NCBI GenBank assembly: GCA_961205875.1
Contig: OY540814.1
Span: forward strand, 3,950,993-4,014,992
Source of the DNA: Sialis fuliginosa
Lineage: Eukaryota > Arthropoda > Insecta > Megaloptera > Sialidae
Direction of reading: 5' to 3'
DNA: 64,000 nt
Shown here one piece after another: positions 12,001-22,690 of the stretch (positions are counted from its first letter, which is position 1; each line of letters opens with the position of its first letter). The notes beneath the pieces were generated by a model that saw nothing but the letters and a program-made list of their open reading frames with translations, searched no databases and was not told the DNA's origin. The translations under genes were made by a program, and so were the position numbers.

Positions 12001-15000
12001 TAAGTAACAAAATTGAAAATACATATGTATAAAAAATAAAAAACTACAATAAATGTTCGAAATGTCTTCCATTTTCATCCAGGCACAAATCAATTTACCG
12101 GCATTTGTTTTGTACTTGTTTCGCATTTATTTTGCATTTGTTTGGCTTACTTTGGTGCATAGAAACGTGTTAAAATGGTTACTTTTGTGAAAATTATTGA
12201 ATATATCAGAAAGTATGGGGTTTAGACATAAGATATCCCCTATACAAATTGAAAAGGAGAAAAAAAACCATTGAATAGTGAAATAAAAAAAGGGTAGTCA
12301 CATTTGAAAAAATGAGTTTTATCATTTTGAAGATTGCAAACTTTGGCATTTTTTTATTAACACCCTGTGGAACTAAATTAAAATTGTTTATTATCAAAAT
12401 GTTACTTTTTACCTGGATTAACATTATTGCTAAAAAAATTCATCACTTCAAAAAAAACGAGGTCGCTACGATTTTTTATAGTTGAGCCTGAATATGGATT
12501 ATTTTTCGGAAAAAAATTCTAATTTGGCAACACTGTCACTAAATTAAAAAATGAACAGACGCAAACAGACGTTTATGTAGAGGTTAAAAAACACTGATCT
12601 GGGCCCTTATTCTCGAGTTCACTCGAGATAATTTAGAATTCGAGATTTTCGATCGAGATTTAAAAAGTCGAGTCGCACGATACTTAAAATGCGTATTCTT
12701 AAGTTCGATCGAGATGAATTTCGAACGTCAATTTGCCTTCGACATTTATGCGACGTTGTCACCTTTATTTCTGGCTGTTGACCAATCAAATTCAAGTATT
12801 TTATGTTTTATTTATTTTTATTATCATTTTAAAATCAAAATTATCAAAATTTAATTATTTTAAAAATATAAAACTAATAATAAGAAAAATACAAATTTTT
12901 ACAGGATTGAAAAAAATTATAGTGTTTAAATGTTTCTGTTTTACTGTGTTGGTTTAATCTTTGAGGTTAACAAATAAAAGAATAATTTTGGATGTTTATT
13001 TATTTTATTTATTTAACAGAAGAAATATTTGTTATAAATTAATTTATTTCACTATTATTTTGATAACCCACACAACACACTCATGTATAATATACATATA
13101 ATGTAGGTAGAAAACGTTGATTTTATGTATACGGCTTGTAATATATCGAACTATGTATTATTACACGCGCGTAGATATTATTAATTATACGTAAGTGTGT
13201 TGTGTGGGAACTATGGAATAAAATATAGTAAAATACAGTAAAATTAGCTATTTGTATCTAAAAATTTCCACACCACATCTTTAATAACATGAGCAAAAAG
13301 CGAAAAATTGTCTATGTTGCTTTGAATGTCAGTGTTTTTATTATTAATAGCTGTAGCAACTGCTAGTAAACCTGATAAAATTTGGTTGCCTAATGTTTTT
13401 GTAGCTTCGGTTTGTTCCTTAATAGCTAAAATTTTATTATTATAATAATCTTTTCTGACATCGTAATCTTCTGATATTTTTCTGGCATACGAAATTGTCT
13501 CATCGATACGCTGCGTAGCTATTAGACGCCTCTTACTAGGATTATTATCACTTGTCCTGTGAGGCTTTCGCTTTAATGTATTTTTGCGAACATGATTGTC
13601 AACCCCAGTGTTATTTGGCTGTGACTGGGTGCTAATATCGTGTGTTTCTATTAATGTTGGGGTGATGATATTAGAGTTTTCAAAAAAATTGCCTTCGTTT
13701 TCATCAGTGTGAAAAATCGGTTGATCATCTTCAAAGTTCTATAAAACAAATATTTCATTAATGGTTGATGTTGAAAGGAAACAATATAATGATTTTGTAT
13801 AATATACTAAATACTAACAAAATGAATTAACTCCTCTTTGACTGATGTGTAATGAAATAATAAAAAAATTACTTCTCTCCATTCTTTCCAATTCCTTTTA
13901 GGTCCTTGGATTTTATTTATTACATTAGCAATATCTTGCCATCTATTTTCAGCATCTTTTTTGGCGAATCCTTGGTCAAATTTTCCAATTTTTAATTGTG
14001 GATCACCGTCCAACATAACCAAACAAATAACAAAGTCGAACGACGATCGCATACAAAAGACCATTCTAGATTTTTCATTCGACTTTTTACACATTTTTAC
14101 GAACGAAAAGTCGAATCGAGATTCAAGAATACGCTATTTTCGTTGCGTTCGGGGTCCCTATTCTCGAGTTCGCTCGACTTTTTTTTCGTTCGACGTTCTA
14201 GTAAGTAACTAGATTATTCCCTAAAATTTCGAACGCAACAAAAATAGCGTATTCTTGAATCTCGATTCGACTTTTCGTTCGTAAAAATGTGTAAAAAGTC
14301 GAATGAAAAATCTAGAATGGTCTTTTGTATGCGAGATTATAAATCTCTCTCGATCGTCGTTCGACTTTGTTATTTGTTTGGTTATGTTGGACGGTGATCC
14401 ACAATTAAAGAATGGAAAATTTGACCAAGGATTCGCCAAAAAAGATGCTGAAAATAGATGGCAAGATATTGCTAATGTAATAAATAAAATCCAAGGACCT
14501 AAAAGGAATTGGAAAGAATGGAGAGAAGTAATTTTTTTATTATTTCATTACACATCAGTCAAAGAGGAGTTAATTCATTTTGTTAGTATTTAGTATATTA
14601 TACAAAATCATTATATTGTTTCCTTTCAACATCAACCATTAATGAAATATTTGTTTTATAGAACTTTGAAGATGATCAACCGATTTTTCACACTGATGAA
14701 AACGAAGGCAATTTTTTTGAAAACTCTAATATCATCACCCCAACATTAATAGAAACACACGATATTAGCACCCAGTCACAGCCAAATAACACTGGGGTTG
14801 ACAATCATGTTCGCAAAAATACATTAAAGCGAAAGTCTCACAGGACAAGTAATAATAATCTTAGTAAGAGGCGTCTAATAGCTACGCAGCGTATCGATGA
14901 GACAATTTCGTGTGCCAGAAAAATATCAAAAGATGATCAACCGATTTTTCACACTGATGAAAACGAAGGCAATTTTTTTAAAAACTCTAATATCATCACC

Positions 15001-18000
15001 CCAACATTAATAGAAACACACGATATTAGCACCCAGTCACAGCCAAATAACACTGGGGTTGACAATCATGTTCGCAAAAATACATTAAAGCGAAAGCCTC
15101 ACAGGACAAGTGATAATAATCCTAGTAAGAGGCGTCTAATAGCTACGCAGCGTATCGATGAGACAATTTCGTATGCCAGAAAAATATCAGAAGATTACGA
15201 TGTCAGAAAAGATTATTATAATAATAAAATTTTAGCTATTAAGGAACAAACCGAAGCTACAAAAACATTAGGCAACCAAATTTTATCAGGTTTACTAGCA
15301 GTTGCTACAGCTATTAATAATAAAAACACTGACATTCAAAGCAACATAGACAATTTTTCGCTTTTTGCTCATGTTATTAAAAATGTGGTGTGGAAAGTTT
15401 TAGATACAAATAGCTAATTTTACTGTATTTTACTATATTTTATTCCATAGTTCCCACACAACACACTTACGTATAATTAATAATATCTACGCGCGTGTAA
15501 TAATACATAGTTCGATATATTACAAGCCGTATACATAAAATCAACGTTTTCTACCTACATTATATGTATATTATACATGAGTGTGTTGTGTGGGTTATCA
15601 AAATAATAGTGAAATAAATTAATTTATAACAAATATTTCTTCTGTTAAATAAATAAAATAAATAAACATCCAAAATTATTCTTTTATTTGTTAACCTCAA
15701 AGATTAAACCAACACAGTAAAACAGAAACATTTAAACACTATAATTTTTTTCAATCCTGTAAAAATTTGTATTTTTCTTATTAGTTTTATATTTTTAAAA
15801 TAATTAAATTTTGATAATTTTGATTTTATAATGATAATAAAAATAAATAAAACATAAAATACTTGAATTTGATTGGTCAACAGCCAGAAATAAAGGTGAC
15901 AACGTCGCATAAATGTCGAAGGCAAATTGACGTTCGAAATTCATCTCGATCGAACTTAAGAATACGCATTTTAAGTATCGTGCGACTCGACTTTTTAAAT
16001 CTCGATCGAAAATCTCGAATTCTAAATTATCTCGAGTGAACTCGAGAATAAGGGCCCTGGTATTATTTAACTGGATAGTGGATACCTATGGAATTACTAT
16101 TAAACCGGATGGCTAAATTTCATACTTTTTCTAACAGTATCGGTTCCATTTGCGCATGCGCGAGCCGCAACACTGAACTCAATTTTGATATAATATAGAG
16201 GTATGTGACGTGCTTCTATAGTTTCTTTATTCAATTGTTAATCAGATTTGACAGTTAATATGCATCTATGGTTGTTTATTTAGTTATTATTTGATAATTA
16301 AAATAAATTACAGGTATTCGCGTGTTAAATAAGTGTATTGTAGTTGATATACAATCGAACTTGTATGTATTTATTTATATATTTAAAAAATCAATTTGAT
16401 AAATTTGAATTTCGAACATCCGTTGACGCATGCGCATAATCAGTTTCGGTTGTTAGGAAATATTCAATTTCAGCCATCATGTCTGACTTATCATCAGTCC
16501 AGCCATGTCAATGTTAAAAAATGACATCGGAAGACATAAAACGTTACAGGGTATTCCATTTAAAAAAATCTTTGTTTTTGTTATACCGCAAAAATGGGAC
16601 ATCCTGTATTGTTAAAAATAATTTTACGACGTTGATCTTTTCGAACCAATAATATTATGTACCAAACTTTTTTTCTATCTCCTTCGGGAAGTGCGCTAGA
16701 AAAGCCGGACACACTATTAAACTATCCTGTATATCAATGATAATATATTTATCCTTGTTTACATAACCTATAAAAAAATGTCAATATATGGAATATATGT
16801 ATTAAAATATGTGAATATTATGTATTTATTGTTGTTTTTTTGTAAAATATTGAAATAAAATATTATATTGAATGTGTATTTATTGTATAAAAAACATTTC
16901 AGGTGAAAATATTTAAATAAATATTAATTTTATCACGCGTCATTTGCGCCCATAGACTTATATTTGTACCGTATTCCTGAATACGGTAATATTCATTTTA
17001 GTTCGGTTAGTGTGACTTTCTCATTCCGTATTAATACGAAAAATGGAATTCAGATTCCGGAATAAAACAGAATGGTATTTCATTCCGTTTGATTACTTTT
17101 TCGATTACTGGGATACATATATATCTGGTATAAAGTTCTTTATATATAAAATGTATATATAACATTGTTGTATAGAAGCTACACAGAAGAAAGCATACAG
17201 GAGAGAAACCCTACTCATGTGAAATATGCAACAAGAAGTTCAGCCGACTGCAGCTCGTCGCAGTCCACAAGCGCACACACACGGGTGAACGGCCCCATTC
17301 TTGTACAATATGTGATAAGTCGTTTGGTCAGCTGAATGCGCTATTGTGCCATATCAGAACGCACACGGGTAATGTAATATATACGTTTAAGATTTTGAAT
17401 TTATATATTATCGACAAATTAAAAGTCCCATTTGTTTGTCGGTTCCCTACTCCCCTGTATTGATATGACATGACAGTTATATGCGAGTTATAATGTTTGC
17501 ACGTTGTCTTCAGGTGAGAAGCCACATGTTTGTTCATTATGTGGAAAGGCATTTGCACAAAGCATCACCTTAACTTACCACATGCGGTCCCACACAGGAG
17601 AAACCCCATTCAAGTGTACCGTGTGCAGTAAAGGATTCACACACGCTGGAAACCTGAACACGCACATGAGATTTCACAATGGTACATAGTATTAATGGTT
17701 CATAACCATTCAGCAATCAGAACCTCTTAAAACTATTTTTATTTGTAGGAGAAAAACCATTTTGCTGTAATATGTGTGAACAAAAGTTTGTTACGTCAAG
17801 TCATCTTAAAGTACACGTCAAACAACATCTTGGTCTTAAAGAACATGTTTGTAACGTGTGCGGTAAAGCATTTTTAAGAAGTGAGAGTTTGCAAGGCCAT
17901 CTTGTAATACATTCTGGTGATAAACCATTTGGCTGTAAACTTTGCTCAAAACGGTATACTCAAGGAGGTCATTTAAGTAGACACATGAAAACACATAAAC

Positions 18001-18029
18001 AAACTGTAGAAATTAAAAATAGCCAATAA
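8939..18029 (+). CDS. ZAD + C2H2 zinc-finger protein (five exons)
   Basis: Joining 8939-9076, 9131-9592, 17176-17368, 17514-17681 and 17749-18029 gives an uninterrupted 413-residue protein with GT-AG introns. An N-terminal ZAD (zinc-finger-associated domain) has its cysteine pairs at C11/C14 and C58/C61; in this family it mediates dimerisation. An acidic/basic linker without fingers follows (about 75-180). Eight C2H2 fingers come next, joined by TGEKP-type linkers (HTGEKP, HTGERP, HSGDKP). This is a nuclear, sequence-specific DNA-binding protein, probably a transcription or chromatin-architecture factor. The target is unknown and the orthologue cannot be named. The start is the first ATG before the ZAD motif. 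The third intron splits finger 1 and carries a 7.4 kb transposon nest. AATAAA overlaps the stop codon. Confidence 0.9.
9131..9592 (+). CDS. Zinc-finger gene exon 2 (rest of ZAD, linker, half of finger 1)
   Basis: 154 codons in phase 0. KICSKC supplies the second ZAD cysteine pair. A charged linker follows, and CETCGK opens the first C2H2 finger, which is cut by the donor TTG|GTGAGA. Reading past the donor reaches a stop at 9629-9631, so an unspliced product would lose all complete fingers. Confidence 0.88.
11047..11242. mobile_element. 196 bp MITE with 8-bp target duplication
   Basis: Inverted termini CATAGACATAGAGAATGGAC and its complement are flanked by CGTCCGGC on both sides (11039-11046, 11243-11250). 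The opposite arm of the host foldback, near 16700, carries the same sequence without the insert. This is an empty-site control inside the same window. The duplication length suggests a hAT-type mechanism, although with one ambiguous G it could be 9 bp. Confidence 0.8.
11440..12585. mobile_element. 1.1 kb palindromic element
   Basis: AACCTCTACATAAACGTCTG at the left is inverted at the right, where CAGACG is partly duplicated. The arms mirror each other for about 430 bases around a loop near 11870-12160. A related copy, with a hAT inserted in it, occupies about 44640-46370. The short frames inside are mirror images and not genes. Confidence 0.7.
13244..14094 (-). pseudogene. Myb/SANT-like transposon protein, left mirror copy
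   Basis: Minus-strand exon 1 (14094-13873) and exon 2 (13738-13244) are separated by a GT-AG intron. Exon 1 encodes a Myb/SANT-like helix block (GFAKKDAENRWQDIANVIN, then WKEWRE), the usual accessory DNA-binding protein of insect PIF/Harbinger elements. Exon 2 is a polar linker with a KRR-type basic patch and a C-terminal helical segment ending KVLDTNS. Near the N-terminus 19 bases present in the right copy are missing, so an otherwise conserved basic start of the domain is lost. It probably served transposase recruitment. Confidence 0.65.
14303..15417 (+). pseudogene. Myb/SANT-like transposon protein, right mirror copy
   Basis: Exon 1 (to 14527) and exon 2 (14662-15417) are joined by a GT-AG intron in phase 0. 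The domain content is the same as in the left copy. Two oddities are seen. A frame break in a CT-rich run near 14340-14355 separates the natural N-terminus (MCKKS...) from the domain. Exon 2 has a 261-base in-frame tandem duplication (the unit starts at 14671 and again at 14932), absent from the left copy, which repeats the segment DDQPIFHTDENEGN. The frame stays open through the duplication to TAA at 15415-15417. It is probably not functional as is. Confidence 0.65.
17176..17368 (+). CDS. Zinc-finger gene exon 3 (end of finger 1, fingers 2-3)
   Basis: The acceptor TATAG|AAGCTA restores finger 1: CETC, twelve residues, then HRRKH across the junction. Fingers CEIC...HKRTH and CTIC...HIRTH follow. 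The exon ends in phase 1 within the TG/EK linker. Confidence 0.9.
17514..17681 (+). CDS. Zinc-finger gene exon 4 (fingers 4-5)
   Basis: Acceptor CAG|GTGAG and donor ATG|GTACAT. Both junctions fall in the same place of the TGEK linker (phase 1). Fingers CSLC...HMRSH and CTVC...HMRFH are complete, so this is a modular two-finger exon. Confidence 0.9.
17749..18029 (+). CDS. Zinc-finger gene exon 5 (fingers 6-8, stop)
   Basis: Acceptor GTAG|GAGAAA. Three fingers follow: CNMC...HVKQH, CNVC...HLVIH and CKLC...HMKTH. The basic tail ends VEIKNSQ and the TAA stop is at 18027-18029. Confidence 0.92.
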
Positions 18030-18562
18030 ATGTACTTATTTTTACCTGTTTTCTTCTGTGATCATTGTATGTTTTTATTATACATTTGGTGAAGAGTGTT
18101 ATCATCAGAAGCGTAGCTATGCTGAGGCTTCAAAATGTTGGAATATTTTAACCCTCGAATGCTACCCGGGGTACAGGTGTACCCCACAACTTATATTTAT
18201 TGCAGATACTTTCCGATAGTGTGCTGATTTTTTGTGGTTTCAGTCATGTTAGTTTTAAAAATTATTATTTTTGTTTTGGTTATTGGTAGAATTTATCATT
18301 TTTTTTGTTTTGGTTTATTTAGACTCAAAGAGACAGCTTGATAATAATTTTGTTTTATTTTATTATTTTAAGGCCTTATTACCTGCAAGTACCTTACATT
18401 AGCCAAATTTGTAATGTGCCTGTGTCAGAAGAAGCACAAAAAAATTTGGGCAAGACATACACGGGTGTATGCCATAATTGAGATCTACATTTTGACACCC
18501 CTTCATGCCTAGATATGAAAATAAAATAAAAAAATTCTATGACGCCCTTTCCTATTATTCCA
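18030..18562. other. 3' flank of the zinc-finger gene
   Basis: AT-rich sequence, likely 3' UTR and downstream region. No gene or repeat boundary is supported. Confidence 0.4.
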
Positions 18563-19804
18563 AAAGGACCCCGCACAAAAGCAATAAAAAACACTCTCGG
18601 TGGATTTTGACCAAACCTACGGAAATAGATACTACATAATATAGTGATCAAAGTTGTCCATAGAACATGGGTCCGCAAACTCGATCTTCATGGTCATTTC
18701 AAGGTCATATTATCAAAAAACCATCAAAAAAATCTAAAAAATATATATTCAGAGGTTTTTGGGGTCGCTGAATCCGAATCCGAGGTCTATTTTTCTGTAT
18801 CGAGTGAAGGGTCAAGGTCGAGTCAAGATCAAATAAACAAGAAGCCATTACGAAATTCTGAAAAAATGTGCAGGGATGACTGAATCCGAATCCTAGGTCT
18901 GCTTTTCTGTGTCGAGTCAAGGTGAAGGTCGATTCAAGGTCAAATTAACATAAAAAATCTGCAAAAATGTACGTGTAGGTTTTCTGGGTCGCTGAATCCG
19001 AATCCGAGATCTGCTGTTCTGTATCGAGTGAAAGACAAAGTTATTTCAAGGTCAACTAAACAAAAGGCCATTACAAAAATCTGAAAAAATGTACAGGTAG
19101 GTTTTTGGGTCGCCGAACCCGAATCCGAGGTCCGCATTTCTGTATCGAGTCAAGGTGAACGTAGTTTTAAGGTCAAATTAACAAAAGGATGTGACTAGAT
19201 ACAAAAAAAACGGACCTCGGATTTGAATTCAGTGATACCGAAAACCTATTTATTAAAACTATTTTATTTTTTAAATCAATTTGTTAATTTTACCTTAAAA
19301 CTACCTTGACCTTGACTCGACACAGAAAAGCAGACCTAAGATTCGGATTCAGTCATCCCGAATACCTACCTGCACATTTTTTCAGAATTTCGTAATGGCT
19401 TCTTGTTTATTTGACCTTGAATCGACCTTGACCCTTCACTCGATACAGAAAAGCAGACCTCGGATTCGGATTTAGCGATCCCGAATACCTATCTGCACAT
19501 TTTTTCAGATTTTTGTAATGGCCTTTTGTTTATTTGACCTTGAATCGACCTTGACCCTTCACTCGATACAGAAAAGTAGACCTCGGATTCGAATTCAGCG
19601 ACCCCGAAAACCTCTGAATATATTTTTTTTAGATTTTTTTGATGGTTTTTTGATAATATGACCTTGAAATGACCATGAAGATCGAGTTTGTGGACCCATG
19701 TTCTATGGACAACTTTGATCACTATATTATGTGGTATCTATTTCCGTAGGTTTGGTCAAAATCCACCGAGAGTGTTTTTCCATTGCTTTTGTGCGGGGTC
19801 CTTT
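18563..19804. mobile_element. Palindromic element with nuclear-receptor-like half-sites
   Basis: AAAGGACCCCGCACAAAAGC at the left end is inverted at the right end. The arms mirror each other through most of their length. Inside, a unit of about 100-120 bases (GAATCCGAATCCGAGGTC ... TCAAGGTCA) is repeated several times per arm. TCAAGGTCA occurs at 18699, 18934 and 19046 on plus, and at 19307, 19412, 19535 and 19659 on minus. The target duplication is not resolved. The frames seen on both strands are consequences of the palindrome. Confidence 0.75.
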
Positions 19805-20111
19805 AAAATTATATTGTTAACTTTAGTATTTGTCATTAGTAGTCTCACCAAAGCATAGTTTTAGTTAATTTTATGCGCAATCGTGTGATAGTCTAATTTT
19901 GTCGTTTGATAATAATTATTAGATTAAATAATTTTCAATAATTAAATTTTATGAGAAAGTTTGCCCCCCTATATTTGATTATTGAATTCATTTTGGATTT
20001 ACAAGATTCCTTTTTATTTAAAAATGTTTGATAGTACAAGACTATCGTTTGATAGCAGTTATGCATATGTTTAGTTCATTTTATGTGCAATGGTTTGATA
20101 TTCGTTTGACA
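19805..20111. repeat. TTTGATAGT-rich repeat, related to the arms at 27.8 and 32.8 kb
   Basis: It carries several TTTGATAGT words and AATTTTATGAGAAA. It is colinear with 27780-28000 and, inverted, with 32700-32880, but without the R1 element found there. Confidence 0.65.
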
Positions 20112-20690
20112 GTTAGTCCAAGTAAATTTGATATTTTAGAAGAACAAATTCATAAAGTTTTGATACTTTCTCCACGAACTCTTAGTAGAGTTTGAAATAA
20201 GAGCCCGAAAAGTTCCCACCTAAATCGTGGATGAAACATCCCCTTTCACGTAAAAAACTACCCCCGGAATGAAATTTATCTCAGTTTTTCCCATTTTTTA
20301 TCCGAACCGTTGTTCGGAGAAAAAAATATTACAGGAATTAAAGATTCTACATAAAATTCTACGTAAAAAATGTCATGTTCACTATTCGGTTAATTCCCAG
20401 CCTACTCTCGCAATTGTTGCTCAAAGTGAAGGGTAGTTTTGGGAACGCAGCGAAAAATCGTAACAATAGTTTTCAACATACATATTTCCAAAACGGTTGA
20501 TTTTACGTAAAAAATGATTGATAAAAATTATAGAACTTAATCTTCTCTATGAGATCCATGCACTACGAATTTTTTTCAAACGTTTTTCATTGATTTTTTT
20601 GCTCTTTTTCACAAGTGTATATTCCATATTTTGAGCTCTTTTCCATAACCCATTGATTACAGTTTTTAACAAACATTAATTTAGTGATTT
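20112..20690 (+). repeat. Unnamed repeat family, copy 1
   Basis: Direct repeat of 22113-22620; an inverted copy lies at 27241-27770. Shared landmarks are AAGAACAAATTCATAAAGTT and ACTACCCCCGGAATGAAATT. No coding capacity. Confidence 0.75.
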
Positions 20691-20711
20691 ACCCTCGCAA
20701 GTCTATTTCTC

Positions 20712-20868
20712 TAAAGTGCCATTCACAATTGACTTAGTGCGGTTGTAGTGCAGAACTTAGTGCAGTGCCGTTGCAGTGTAGAAGTTTGGAACCAATGGAT
20801 CCATTATATCGTTCACATAAGATTAGTGCAGATGGCAGTAGTGGCAGAAGCTTGCAATCTCCAAACTT
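20712..20868. repeat. Dispersed repeat, inverted copy of 2030-2250
   Basis: Matches 2030-2250 in reverse orientation, with shared words such as CAGTGCCGTTGCAGTGTAG. One edge joins directly to the hairpin that follows. Confidence 0.7.
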
Positions 20869-20871
20869 TTT

Positions 20872-21077
20872 TTAATAGGGTATTTTTTCATTCAAACATG
20901 AATATCTTGGCATCAAAAAACATGACAATCATTTTTTAAAAAGCATTTTGAAGCTGAGAAAATTTACTAAATGATGAATATCATGGAATCAGCTTCAAAA
21001 TGCTTTTTTTTTAAATGATTGTCACATTTTTTTATGCCGAGATATTCAAGTTTGAATTAAAAAATACCCTATTAAAA
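20872..21077. repeat. 200 bp hairpin
   Basis: Arms of about 90 bases are inverted around about 20975: AATAGGGTATTTTTTCATTC at the left against its inverse ending at 21077. Probably a foldback MITE. Related words recur near 21590-21680. Confidence 0.65.
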
Positions 21078-22030
21078 ATAAACCTGATCCCACAATATTG
21101 ATATAAAACATCTGAAAAAAATTATGAATATTCTTTAACAAGAAAGAAAAACTTTTTCCCTCTTACAATTTTTCTCAAAAATTGATTGTTTTTCGAAAAA
21201 AAAAATCCCAAAGAAAAACTTGTTATAAAAAGTACGGTCAAGTCCTAAACGTATACAAAAAATTCTAAATGCAATTTCTCAGCCAAATTAAAAGATTTTT
21301 ACTGGAATCTTTGTTCACATAGAAGGTGATAAGTCTATCTTTGATATTCTTTGATAGAACTTAATTTCTGGATACATTTTAAACATTAGGTCTATGATTA
21401 AAAAAGGTTATTTTTACAGGATTATTTAAATTCGAACATTGTTTTGTTTTTCGTATTTGAAGGGTTAAGTTAAAATAATTTTTTTTTAATGCTACTAGAC
21501 AATAGCTGATTATTTAAGCTTTAATATTCTTTTTTTTTCTGTGCGACTAACATTAGGCCCTTTATGGTCGTTTAAAACTTTTTGGTACTTTTTTCATTCA
21601 AACTCGAATATCGCAACACCAAAAAATTATAAAACAAATTTGAAAAAACTTTTTAAAGCTGAAAAAATTTCCTACAAAATGATTATCTTGAAATTTTAGA
21701 AAAAAAATTTAACATCCCCGTGGGCATCTTTCAAAATTGCAAAAAAAAATTAAGTTTTTTATTTTTTATTACACCGCGATTTGGTCACAAAAATAAGATT
21801 AATAACACAAAAAAAAACATCTGCCAAGTAAATGCACAGTGCTTCCTCGTGCTAAATTCACTAAAACCGATAGTGTTCAGATAAATTGCCTGGCATTGGT
21901 TAACCATTTAAATTTTTATACAAATTTTACTAAAAAATCTTAGTTCGAAATTTTTCTTAAAACGCAACTGAATATTTTTTCATATATTTTTCATTTTTTG
22001 ACAATTTCAATCTAAATCTAAATTTATGCA
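21078..22030. other. AT-rich sequence, no gene seen
   Basis: Homopolymer-rich, with partial similarity at 21590-21680 to the preceding hairpin. Nothing else is supported. Confidence 0.4.
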
Positions 22031-22110
22031 AATGTCAAAATGACATTTAAAACGTCAAAGTGACATTTAAAACGCCAAAATGACATTTTAAACGTCAAAA
22101 TGACATTTAA
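22031..22110. repeat. Four tandem 20-base units, each near-palindromic
   Basis: Four consecutive 20-base units of the form AACGTCAAAATGACATTTAA, with few substitutions. Each unit holds an inverted GTCA/TGAC pair. The array sits at the left border of repeat copy 2. Confidence 0.85.
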
Positions 22111-22112
22111 TA

Positions 22113-22690
22113 TTAGTCCAAGTAAATTAGATATTTTAGAAGAACAAATTCATAAAGTTTTGATACTTTGTCCACGAACTCTTAGTAGGGTTTGAAATAA
22201 GAGCTCGAAAAGTTCCCACCTAAATCGTGGATGGAACATCCCCTTTCACGTAAAAAACTACCCCCGGAATGAAATTTATTCCAGTTTTTCCCATTTTTCA
22301 TCCGAACCGCTGTTCGGAGAAAAAAATATTACAGGAATTAAAGATTCTACATAAAATTCTACGTAAAATATGTCATGTGCACTATTCGGTTAATTCCCAG
22401 CCTACTCTCGCAATCGTTGCTCAAAGTGAAGGGTAGTTTTGGGAATGAAGCGAAAAATCGGCATAACAATAGTTTTCAACATACATATTTCCAAAACGGC
22501 TGATTTTACATAAAAAATGATTATGATAAAAATTATGGAACTTTATCTTCTCTATGAGATCCATGCACCACAAATTTTTTTCAAACGTTTTTCATTGATT
22601 ATGTTATGCGTGTGACAAGGATTCAGGGGACAGACGGACGGACGGACACACGGACAGACAGACAGACACGGAACGAAAAGTGTTTGTCTT
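22113..22690 (+). repeat. Unnamed repeat family, copy 2, with GACA microsatellite
   Basis: Direct copy of 20112-20620. It continues into ATTCAGGGGA and a (GACA/GACG)n microsatellite at 22630-22668. The same ATTCAGGGGACAG junction occurs at 27165-27180. Confidence 0.75.

Larger units (their letters stand above)
12602..16056. mobile_element. Inverted-dimer PIF/Harbinger-like element
   Basis: The termini GGCCCTTATTCTCGAG and inverse are flanked by CTG (12599-12601 and 16057-16059), a 3-bp target duplication. The two halves are mirror copies of one element. A third, plus-oriented terminus-like stretch (GGGTCCCTATTCTCGAG, about 14153) sits in the central spacer, so the right half looks like a nearly complete monomer and the left half a 5'-truncated inverted copy. 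Each half carries a Myb/SANT-like gene. No DDE transposase is seen, so it is non-autonomous. Confidence 0.75.
11021..16729. mobile_element. TA-flanked foldback element (mariner-like termini)
   Basis: The termini CAGGGTAGTTCAATAGTG and its inverse ACTATCCTG lie next to TA on both sides, the pattern of Tc1/mariner insertion. The inverted repeats run about 400 bases inward (left to about 11440, right from about 16518) and include an internal CAGGGTGTCCCA / TGGGACATCCTG pair. The left arm is interrupted by the MITE at 11047-11242; the right arm is not. The centre holds two further elements and about 460 bases of unassigned sequence (16060-16517). Confidence 0.65.
9725..17115. mobile_element. Outer 7.4 kb TIR element filling the zinc-finger intron
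   Basis: TATCCCAGTAATCGAAAAAG at 9725 is mirrored by its reverse complement ending at 17115. Similarity continues inward through repeated CGTTCCGGAAT-like words (9755-10080 and 16970-17095). Both ends are flanked by CA, a possible but weak 2-bp duplication. Everything listed between 11019 and 16731 lies inside it. Without it the host intron would be about 190 bases. No transposase was recognised. Confidence 0.65.

Noticed and set aside
11531..12957. Several 60-75 residue frames
   Set aside because: They are mirror images in palindromic elements and recur in the copy at 15704 or 44640.
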